The notes beneath the pieces are model-generated. The model was given only the letters and a program-made list of their open reading frames with translations, was not told where the DNA came from and did not search any database. Of a stretch of 10,974 bases of DNA, positions 6,005 to 10,974 are shown in pieces. The stretch is taken from NCBI GenBank assembly GCA_023415725.1, contig JAEZJR010000065.1, positions 1 through 10,974 on the forward strand, given 5' to 3'. Source of the DNA: Acidobacteriota bacterium (lineage in GTDB: Bacteria; Acidobacteriota; Blastocatellia; Pyrinomonadales; Pyrinomonadaceae). The translations under genes were made by a program, and so were the position numbers. Numbering within the stretch: position 1 is the first letter of the stretch; each line of letters starts with the position of its first letter.

Positions 6005-7683
6005 GACACCTCATTCTGCATCAACTTCTTATCTCGAATGCCGCGCTTTAACTGCTCTAACGCCTCGAGTTGTACTGTTAAGATGGCAAGATTGGCGTTT
6101 ATTCTTGACCTTGCAGCGTCCAATCTGTCATTAGCTGTTTGAATTGTCTGAAGCTGTCGGTCCAACAATTTTGCTGTGAAGGTTGCGGTTAGCGCACTTG
6201 TCGGAAAGTTCGGCGTAGACTTATCATCACTTTCGTTATTATGGGCCAAAACAATTTCACTATATATTTCAGCGGCTTCAAGGTGCGCCTGAAGTTCATC
6301 CCCGATCTTGACGAGTTGAAGCCAGAAGCCCAATTTGGCTTCGAACGGCTTCCCTGATTTAGCAAATTCCTTTCGAGCCGATCGAAATACTTCAAGTTCG
6401 ACCTCTTTTTGGCGCATTTTCCGGAGACCTTGAAGTAGAAATATGGTCCGCGCATAAGGCCGTAGGTCGTCGGGCGTGTCTTCAAGCACCTTTAAGGCGA
6501 TGGCGAATTCTTTTTTAGAGGACTTTTCAAATGCAAGCCGCCCTGCAGACTCGTAGCGCATTTGTTCCCAAAATTCTGCATCGCTCAGCCGGTCTTCTTC
6601 GCTTAGTTTATCGACTATGTCGATCACGGTTTGGTGGTCAGAAATTTGTGACGCCAAGACGGCGGCACGTGTTAAATAAGCGAGGCGAAGTACAGCGTCA
6701 GATCGATATTTCTCTGCCAATTCACGTAGTTCCTCAACGGATTTTCCCGTTATAGAGCTCTCATCTGAGCCGAGGACACTGGCGCTGCTCTCCCTTAAGC
6801 AATCCGATATGGAGATTGACACGATCTGAGCACGCTCTGGCAACAAATTTGACAGGACAGCTTCCGTGGGTTTAATAAGTAAAGCCTCGTTTTGGCACGA
6901 AGGCAGTAGTCCCGCAAGCAGAGAGTTTCTCGAGCGAATGATTTGACTGGCCAGAAACTCCAGGACCTTGAGTTTCACGGGTCGGGGTGAATCTAATTCG
7001 GGGGGAACCATACTTAGATTCGCCTCAGGCAAGGTCGCCATTATGAGTCCTTGTATAATACTGTGGTTCCCCGATGTCTTTGCCTTTAGTAAGGCCACCT
7101 CAACAAGCTGGTCTGCAGCCCTTGGATTCTTGTTCCTGCGAAATTCCCATACAACCCTGTAGTATTTTGCGGGATGTCCAATGCGTAGAGCTGTCAGTGT
7201 TAGCCGTTCCGCCATTGAGGGTTCCTTTTTCGCGGCCTCTATCGCTAAGTCTACCAAGACGTCTGAAACTCGGTCTGAATCTGCAATGTCCAGATCAGTG
7301 CTTTTTAGTACACTCTCCAGCCTTGCAAACTGTTTCGCATTTCGGCCCCAAAGTATTTTCAGTATCTCATTCACAGCTAAGACGAAGTTGGTTCGTTCGT
7401 CCTTTGTTTTTGGCGTCGAAAAGAAAAGTGAGTCCACCGATCTCTCAAACCATACAGAAGCCCTATCTGGATCCTCTTTCAGCCAGCGCTCACCGAGATA
7501 AGCTAGTGTCAACGCCCTTTCTGTCTCGTTGAGTTTACCCGTGTCCGACAAGATTCGATCCGTCGACTCCAATGCTTGAGTCTTTAGTATTGAATAACGC
7601 TGAACTGTTATTTCCTGGGCTGGAGCATGAAACGCAAAAATGAGTGCAATAGAAATCCCCAAGAATATCGACTTGAATTGCAT
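6001..7683 (-). CDS. Exported alpha-helical repeat protein, function unknown
   Basis: The start is set at the ATG at 7683, giving 560 residues. The frame is open further upstream, but only this Met begins a signal peptide (MQFKSIFLGISIALIFAFHAPA, cleavage predicted after A22), and longer versions would run into the preceding gene. No Shine-Dalgarno is seen. The mature protein is almost entirely helical, with TPR-like stretches such as LAYLGERWLKEDPDRASVWFERSV (residues 61-84) and similar helix pairs later, and a heptad-like coiled-coil end over the last 60 residues. There are few cysteines and no catalytic motif I recognise. A periplasmic solenoid that binds partner proteins is the most likely class. 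It lies between the six-cysteine protein gene and the thioredoxin-like gene, 61 bp after the first and overlapping the second by 4 bp, so it probably belongs to their pathway. Confidence 0.8.
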   Translation of the reverse strand: MQFKSIFLGISIALIFAFHAPAQEITVQRYSILKTQALESTDRILSDTGKLNETERALTLAYLGERWLKEDPDRASVWFERSVDSLFFSTPKTKDERTNFVLAVNEILKILWGRNAKQFARLESVLKSTDLDIADSDRVSDVLVDLAIEAAKKEPSMAERLTLTALRIGHPAKYYRVVWEFRRNKNPRAADQLVEVALLKAKTSGNHSIIQGLIMATLPEANLSMVPPELDSPRPVKLKVLEFLASQIIRSRNSLLAGLLPSCQNEALLIKPTEAVLSNLLPERAQIVSISISDCLRESSASVLGSDESSITGKSVEELRELAEKYRSDAVLRLAYLTRAAVLASQISDHQTVIDIVDKLSEEDRLSDAEFWEQMRYESAGRLAFEKSSKKEFAIALKVLEDTPDDLRPYARTIFLLQGLRKMRQKEVELEVFRSARKEFAKSGKPFEAKLGFWLQLVKIGDELQAHLEAAEIYSEIVLAHNNESDDKSTPNFPTSALTATFTAKLLDRQLQTIQTANDRLDAARSRINANLAILTVQLEALEQLKRGIRDKKLMQNEVS

Positions 7684-7702
7684 ATTGACGCTCGCATTTA
7701 TT

Positions 7703-7731
7703 TGTGGGCGGACGTTTGATATCCGCCCACA
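7703..7731. terminator. Strong hairpin between operon genes (10-bp stem)
   Basis: TGTGGGCGGA (7703-7712) pairs perfectly with TCCGCCCACA (7722-7731) around a 9-base loop. It sits between the six-cysteine gene and the 560-residue gene. The T-run (TTTTT, 7733-7737) follows only on the plus strand, against the direction of the genes. On the minus-strand mRNA the hairpin is followed by AAATAAATG, so it is more likely an mRNA-stabilising or attenuating structure than a terminator for these genes. Confidence 0.5.
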
Positions 7732-7744
7732 TTTTTCCGAAGAA

Positions 7745-8038
7745 TCAATTTTCCGGCGGATCGACCGGTAAGTCGCCTCCTCCACCTGGAGCGGTACCGC
7801 ATGTAGGAGTGGCGGTGCAGACCGCCTCGTTAACGGTCTTGAAAAACTTGCACTGTTTGACTACCTGTCCATTTATTGTTTTGCTCACACATCCGCCGAA
7901 CGCGCATCCGGCAGGTGGGTCGCACCAATCTTCTGCCTCTACTCTCGCTGTCTTCGAGAGCGAAAAGGCTAAGGTTGCAGCAAGAAATGATCCCGCTAAT
8001 ACTGAGAGTAGCAGAGATCGAAGGCCGTCCATTCTCAT
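7745..8038 (-). CDS. Small exported six-cysteine protein
   Basis: The protein has 97 residues. Residues 8-26 are hydrophobic, followed by SKTARVEA, so cleavage near A35 would release a mature part of about 62 residues. This carries exactly six cysteines (C39, C45, C50, C63, C74, C80), enough for three disulfides, and ends in a flexible Gly/Pro tail (GTAPGGGGDLPVDPPEN). The start at 8038 has an excellent ribosome site, AGGAGG, 6 bases upstream. The layout (signal peptide, VEA, short Cys-rich mature part) recalls NVEALA-type exported peptides of Bacteroidota, but no homology is shown. It heads an operon with a large exported helical protein and a CRAC thioredoxin-like protein, so its cysteines may be oxidised or reduced by the latter. 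Signal molecule, toxin-like peptide and structural surface peptide all remain possible. Confidence 0.82.
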   Translation of the reverse strand: MRMDGLRSLLLSVLAGSFLAATLAFSLSKTARVEAEDWCDPPAGCAFGGCVSKTINGQVVKQCKFFKTVNEAVCTATPTCGTAPGGGGDLPVDPPEN

Positions 8039-8097
8039 AATCTTCCTCCTTTCATTTCATAGCTTTCAAATCCTTACAAGCCAAAAGCGAAGGAAGT

Positions 8098-8124
8098 GTA
8101 ATAAAAAAAAAATAGATAGGTCAA
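8098..8124 (-). promoter_or_regulatory. Candidate promoter of the three-gene operon
   Basis: On the minus strand TTGACC (8119-8124) and TATTAC (8098-8103) are separated by 15 bp that include a run of ten T. The spacing is shorter than the usual 17, so this is only a candidate. It would give a leader of about 50 bases ending in the AGGAGG of the six-cysteine gene. Confidence 0.3.
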
Positions 8125-8411
8125 TAAACCTTCTTCGCCGGTTTGACGGGCACATCAAATATCGCTCCTCTAAATTGCGACAACTTCTGTTGGCAGCACG
8201 TGAAAGCGCGTAAGTATTGGCAATTGTTGTATTCCTCGTAAACAGCTGTTGAACCAGGGGCGGCGGGAAGTCGTGAAAACCTGAATCTCTGGAAGCTAAA
8301 TAAATTAACTTTCTTTCGACTTGTTTGGCGCTCCGGTCCTCCGCGGAGGAATGGCGCATGATGGAAAGGCCATATATATGTGCCGGCTCGCAAAGTAAAT
8401 AGCCCGCAGGG
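8125..8411. other. AT-rich gene-free stretch upstream of the six-cysteine operon
   Basis: No convincing gene is present. Two overlapping minus-strand frames (8066-8359 and 8121-8393) lack ribosome sites and run through the candidate promoter. The region holds a perfect 14-bp palindrome, TCCTCCGCGGAGGA, at 8337-8350, and CCATATATATG at about 8370. The palindrome could be a regulator site for the operon. Otherwise I see nothing in it. Confidence 0.5.
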
Positions 8412-8414
8412 CTA
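8400..8414 (-). terminator. Hairpin at the end of the 141-residue gene
   Basis: TAGCCC-GCA-GGGCTA forms a 6-bp stem with a 3-base loop. On the minus strand it starts with the TAG stop codon of the 141-residue gene and is followed by TTTACTTT. This is a short, weak Rho-independent terminator candidate. Confidence 0.45.
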
Positions 8415-8837
8415 ATTAGAATTATTCATCTCTACGGGCGGCTTCGGCCGTTGCGCGAGGCTCCGCGATGACACTTTCGCCGTGCGCAGGTCGAGCACCA
8501 GAACCCCGTCCTGGTCTACCTCAGCACTCTCGAACTGGATCGTGCCGGGCAGGTCGATGCCGCACTCCTCCATCAGCCTCCATGCCCTCACAAGACGCCC
8601 ACCATGCTTCCCGTATTTCGCCACCGGATAAGCATTGCTAATTCCCAATTCCACCGGTTTCAGCCCGATCCGGTTGTTGACCGCGTCGAACAACAGATGG
8701 AACGCCCTCGGTTCGCCCAGGCGCTCATACGTCTTCCGGCTGAACACGATGTAGCCCCGCCGGTTCATCGTCACATAAAACCGCGCCCACTGCCCGAACA
8801 CATCGCCCCTCGGCACCTGCTTCCAATTTACTCTCAT
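8412..8837 (-). CDS. Hypothetical protein with an AbrB-like N-terminal core
   Basis: The protein has 141 residues and is soluble, with no signal peptide. I do not recognise the family with certainty. Residues 20-62 (FYVTMNRRGYIVFSRKTYERLG..., ending IGLKPVE) follow the pattern of SpoVT/AbrB swapped-hairpin domains: a first strand, R/K-R-G, I-hydrophobic, a helix ending in LG, and a closing strand rich in L/I. If correct it could bind DNA as a transition-state-type regulator or antitoxin, but no toxin gene is adjacent. A central helical part (KHGGRLVRAWRLMEECGIDLPGTIQF) is followed by a short strand and a Pro/Asn-rich end. The start at 8837 has GGAGG 12 bases upstream (8850-8854), a little long. 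It is transcribed alone, with a hairpin at its stop codon. Confidence 0.75.
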   Translation of the reverse strand: MRVNWKQVPRGDVFGQWARFYVTMNRRGYIVFSRKTYERLGEPRAFHLLFDAVNNRIGLKPVELGISNAYPVAKYGKHGGRLVRAWRLMEECGIDLPGTIQFESAEVDQDGVLVLDLRTAKVSSRSLAQRPKPPVEMNNSN

Positions 8838-8933
8838 AAAACATCCATACCTCCACGGGGAACGAGAGTATCATAGGCAATACGATGTTGCAAGCATAAA
8901 ATTTCACCCATCTGTGAATCGTTAATAGGGATC

Positions 8934-9053
8934 CTCCGTGGCCCTCCGTGTCTTCCCTCTGTGCCCTCTGTGTTGAAAAGCTAACGCGAAAATCAACCTT
9001 TCTAATTTGCTCCTAACACAAAGATCACAAAGACCTTCACGAAGGACACGAAG
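8934..9053. repeat. Inverted repeat built from four CTCYGTG units per arm
   Basis: The left arm has CTCCGTG at 8934 and 8944 and CTCTGTG at 8957 and 8966. The right arm has the complementary-type units CACAAAG at 9017 and 9026 and CACGAAG at 9038 and 9047. Unit spacing is 10, 13, 9 on the left and 9, 12, 9 on the right, so the arms mirror each other. The space between is about 44 bp and starts with GTTGAAAAGCTAAC. The sequence CTGTGTTGAAAAG (8968-8980) matches 12 of 13 bases of the loop side of the repeat at 1613-1712, so I regard both as copies of one dispersed family. Confidence 0.8.
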
Positions 9054-9192
9054 CGGTTATTGAGTTACTTATTGGGGGTTTTCTACAAGCGTTGATTGGG
9101 GGAGGATCTGCGGGTGGCTTTCAGGTCCGCCTCTTGTCGTGATCGGCGCCGTCATCGAGGAAACCAGGAACCGGACCTCACGTTTCTAACGC
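9054..9192. other. Gene-free spacer
   Basis: This joins two repeats within the 487-bp gap between the genes ending at 8837 and 9325. It contains a 7-bp inverted repeat (AGGTCCG at 9123-9129, CGGACCT at 9172-9178) and GGCGCC. I see no gene or RNA that can be supported. Confidence 0.4.
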
Positions 9193-9311
9193 GTCTCATT
9201 CACGTCTCATTTGTCCGTCACGCGCGTCTCACTTGTGCATCTTGCGTATCCCTTTCGGTCTCACTTGCGTCTCATTCGGTCTCAATTGCGTCTCGTTTTT
9301 ATCTCACGTAC
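9193..9311. repeat. Degenerate 11-bp tandem repeat, consensus GTCTCAYTYGC
   Basis: GTCTCA or a close variant starts at 9193, 9204, 9226, 9258, 9269, 9279, 9290 and (ATCTCA) 9301. Weaker copies are found near 9213-9215, 9237 and 9246, making about eleven units with a mean period near 10.8 bp, close to one turn of the DNA helix. The period is not a multiple of three, so this is not a coding repeat. It ends 14 bp before the stop codon of the minus-strand 77-residue gene. Confidence 0.75.
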
Positions 9312-9324
9312 CTCGCGAACCTTC

Positions 9325-9558
9325 TCAAAATTTCTCTGCCGGTTCCGTCACGCCGCACCGCGGACACGTCAGCGTCGTCCGCGCAGGATCGAGCCATTTC
9401 GCGAGGGCAGGGTTAGCCAGTTTAGGCTGCTTGGCCTCCGCCTCGCCCTCGCGAAAATATCTCGCGTGCTCGGCATCTTCCGCCGCTTTCAGATCCCGCT
9501 CGCAATGCCTGCAAACCCACCCGAACCCGTCATTGTAAAAATTATCCAGCTCGATCAC
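9325..9558 (-). CDS. Small double-CxxC zinc-ribbon-like protein
   Basis: The protein has 77 residues, is cytoplasmic and highly charged. Two CxxC pairs, C16-R-H-C19 and C65-P-R-C68-G, are typical of zinc ribbons or rubredoxin-like knuckles. They are separated by a helical, Glu/Ala-rich middle (ERDLKAAEDAEHARYFREGEAEAK). The initiation codon is GTG at 9558: an in-frame TGA lies just upstream and there is no ATG in frame nearby, so this is the only sensible start. The ribosome site is weak. It lies downstream of the htrA terminator (9578-9607), so it probably has its own promoter or depends on read-through. The function is unknown; a nucleic-acid- or protein-binding accessory role is usual for such small zinc proteins. 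Confidence 0.7.
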   Translation of the reverse strand: MIELDNFYNDGFGWVCRHCERDLKAAEDAEHARYFREGEAEAKQPKLANPALAKWLDPARTTLTCPRCGVTEPAEKF

Positions 9559-9575
9559 GGTTCAATTATCTCAAT

Positions 9576-9607
9576 AAAAAAGGCCGGGTAAAATTACCTG
9601 GCCTTTT
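9576..9607 (-). terminator. Rho-independent terminator of htrA (likely bidirectional)
   Basis: AAAAGGCCGGGTAA (9578-9591) pairs with TTACCTGGCCTTTT (9594-9607), including one G-U pair, around a two-base loop. On the minus strand it is followed by six T (9576-9581), directly downstream of the htrA stop at 9627. On the plus strand it ends in TTTTGTTT, so it could work both ways. Confidence 0.88.
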
Positions 9608-9626
9608 GTTTATCGATAGTGAGCAA

Positions 9627-10811
9627 TTACTCCTCAGCCGGACGCCGCGAACGAGTGTTCGAACTGGCGATCGGTGTCAGCTTGACCGGAACGGTTTGCG
9701 TTTGGCCGTTCCTGTAGACCTCGAGGTTGACCGTTTCGCCGAACTGCTTCTTGTCCAGCAGGCGGTAAAGGTCGTCCAGGTCCTTCATCGGCTGGCCATC
9801 GGCCGAGATGATTATGTCGTTGATCGTCCCGTCACTGCCAAGTCCGCGAAGGCCAGCGGATGCCGCCGGCGTTCCAGGGGCTACGTTGTAAACGAGCAGG
9901 CCGCTCTCGACCGGAAGTCTGTAACCCTGGCCGCGTAGATCGGCCACGCTCGGGAGCGTCGCTCCGAGCTTCGGTCTCCTGACCTCGCCGTACTGTAAAA
10001 GCTGCGGCACCACGCGTCGTGCAGTATTCGCGGGGATCGCGAACCCGACGCCGACCGAACCCCCCGCGGGCGAGAGGATCTGTGAGTTGATTCCGATCAT
10101 CTTGCCGAATTTGTCGAGCAGCGGTCCTCCCGAGTTTCCGGGGTTGATCGAGGCGTCCGTCTGGATAGCAGCGTCGATCGGCCGGTTATTGCGGGCCCGG
10201 ATCGGCCTTTGAAGCCCCGAGATCACGCCCGTCGTCAGCGTGCGGTCGAGCCCGAACGGGTTACCGATCGCGAGCACCTTCTGCCCGACCACGAGTTTGT
10301 CCGAATCACCGAACGGCACGACCGTTAGAGCCGACGCCGGGGCATCGACCTTGATCACAGCGAGGTCCGTGTCCGGGTCGCCGCCGACGTAGGTCGCCGG
10401 GTAGACCTTATCGCCGCCAAAGCTGACGGTCATTTTCGTCGCTCCCTCGACCACGTGGTAGTTCGTGAGGATGTGGCCCTGGCTGTCGATCACCGAACCG
10501 GAACCGTTACCTTTACCCTCCTGGGCACCGCCCCAGAAATCCTGCCTGATCGATGTCGTGTTGATGAACGCGACGCCGGGCGAAACCGACCGGTAAACTT
10601 CGATACTGTTCTGCTCGTCGGTAACGGTTGCCGGGTCTGAGATGCCCTCCGGGGTCGCCTCTGCAAACGTGACCGAGGCCGGCCCCGCCAGCCCCCAGCT
10701 ATCTTTGACCGAAAAAAGTAACGCGGTCGCTCCCACGGCGATAACCGCCGCTGCGAACGCCAACATCAGGATCTGTCTCGCTGACAACTGGTAAACCGCT
10801 TTATTAGCCAT
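9627..10811 (-). CDS. htrA: HtrA/DegP-type serine protease with one PDZ domain
   Basis: The protein has 394 residues. Residues 13-33 form an N-terminal hydrophobic segment without an obvious cleavage site, so it is probably anchored in the inner membrane like DegS, facing the periplasm. Residues 70-275 are the trypsin-like S1C domain with a complete triad: H119 (LTNYHVVEG), D149 (DPDTDLAVIKV) and S227 (NPGNSGGPLL). AIGNPFG and TTGVISGLQR are also typical. Residues 280-380 form one PDZ domain (LVYNVAPGTPAASAGLRG ... DIIISADGQP). The tail is basic, then acidic. HtrA proteases degrade or process misfolded envelope proteins under stress. One PDZ domain fits the DegS/HtrA class better than DegP, which has two. 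The start at 10811 has AGGGA 11 bases upstream. It is followed by a strong terminator, so it is transcribed as a single gene. Confidence 0.95.
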   Translation of the reverse strand: MANKAVYQLSARQILMLAFAAAVIAVGATALLFSVKDSWGLAGPASVTFAEATPEGISDPATVTDEQNSIEVYRSVSPGVAFINTTSIRQDFWGGAQEGKGNGSGSVIDSQGHILTNYHVVEGATKMTVSFGGDKVYPATYVGGDPDTDLAVIKVDAPASALTVVPFGDSDKLVVGQKVLAIGNPFGLDRTLTTGVISGLQRPIRARNNRPIDAAIQTDASINPGNSGGPLLDKFGKMIGINSQILSPAGGSVGVGFAIPANTARRVVPQLLQYGEVRRPKLGATLPSVADLRGQGYRLPVESGLLVYNVAPGTPAASAGLRGLGSDGTINDIIISADGQPMKDLDDLYRLLDKKQFGETVNLEVYRNGQTQTVPVKLTPIASSNTRSRRPAEE

Positions 10812-10903
10812 GGCTTTATTCTTCCCTGTATGAATTGGATTATGTCTCGTCAGTCTTGGATGACCGAAACCCCTTTCAGAGTTGTTTAAAACTACGTCGA
10901 AAA

Positions 10904-10929
10904 GCTCCCGACGGTTTCCCGTCGAGAGC
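10904..10929 (-). terminator. Hairpin upstream of htrA, possible terminator of the preceding gene
   Basis: GCTCCCGACGG (10904-10914) and CCGTCGAGAGC (10919-10929) pair with one mismatch around a TTTC loop. On the minus strand the stem is followed by TTTT. It would end a gene lying beyond the right edge, or act in the htrA leader if that promoter lies further upstream. Confidence 0.5.
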
Positions 10930-10943
10930 CTCGGTTTGCCATA

Positions 10944-10961
10944 TTTTACAAGATTTTTACA
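10944..10961. promoter_or_regulatory. Tandem TTTTACA direct repeat, candidate operator
   Basis: TTTTACA occurs at 10944-10950 and 10955-10961, 11 bp apart, about 133 bp upstream of htrA. It resembles the TCTTACA pair at 2301-2317 and the TTAACA-type boxes bound by PhoB/PhoP-like regulators. Confidence 0.3.
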
Positions 10962-10974
10962 AACTTGCGCGCAG

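Noticed and set aside
7684..7785. N-terminal extension of the 560-residue protein by 34 codons
   Set aside because: It would overlap the end of the six-cysteine gene, cross the hairpin and bury the signal peptide.
8066..8393. Two overlapping minus-strand frames of 97 and 90 codons
   Set aside because: No ribosome site, one starts with TTG, both cover the candidate promoter and poly-T run, and neither has protein-like composition.
9193..9311. CRISPR array
   Set aside because: Units are only about 11 bp with no spacers and no cas genes are present.
9096..9591. Three overlapping plus-strand frames
   Set aside because: They are translations of the 11-bp repeat array and of the strand opposite the 77-residue gene.

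Overview
The window looks like chromosomal DNA of an acidobacterium, most likely a Blastocatellia/Pyrinomonadaceae-type lineage. The basis is family content, not a database match. It holds an OmpR-type winged-helix/TolB-propeller membrane fusion, a secreted protein with the segment PFEFTVGKATLPAGEYTI, a HEAT-repeat protein and short Cys-rich orphan proteins, all of which I associate with that group. The flanks are GC-rich (a hand-counted 60-base sample near 3 kb is 63% GC). The stretch from about 5.1 to 8.4 kb is lower (60-base samples of 43-53%).

Layout. Bases 1-1556 (minus strand) hold a two-gene unit: a CysQ/inositol-monophosphatase-family phosphatase, then an exported POTRA-like/HEAT-repeat protein cut by the left edge. 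Bases 1613-1712 hold a long imperfect inverted repeat. At 1765-4642 a small secreted protein (minus) and a 732-residue membrane-anchored regulator (plus) diverge from a shared 253-bp control region. That region carries a tandem TTACA motif, two small palindromes and a TATAAT box. A 149-bp element with terminal inverted repeats fills the gap between the regulator and a convergent 99-residue putative zinc-binding protein.

Bases 5372-8038 (minus) are the most interesting part. They hold a compact AT-richer operon encoding an exported six-cysteine small protein, an exported 560-residue helical protein with no domain I recognise, and a membrane-anchored thioredoxin-fold protein with a CRAC motif. 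The last two overlap by ATGA. The grouping suggests a disulfide or redox system outside the cytoplasm. The function is not known to me and this is the best candidate for an undescribed system.

From 8.4 kb the sequence returns to GC-rich DNA: a 141-residue protein with an AbrB-like core, a gene-free stretch with two kinds of periodic repeat (8934-9053 and 9193-9311), a 77-residue double-CxxC protein, a strong terminator and a complete HtrA/DegP-type serine protease with one PDZ domain. The inverted repeat at 8934-9053 and the one at 1613-1712 share both architecture and loop sequence, so they appear to be two copies of one dispersed family.
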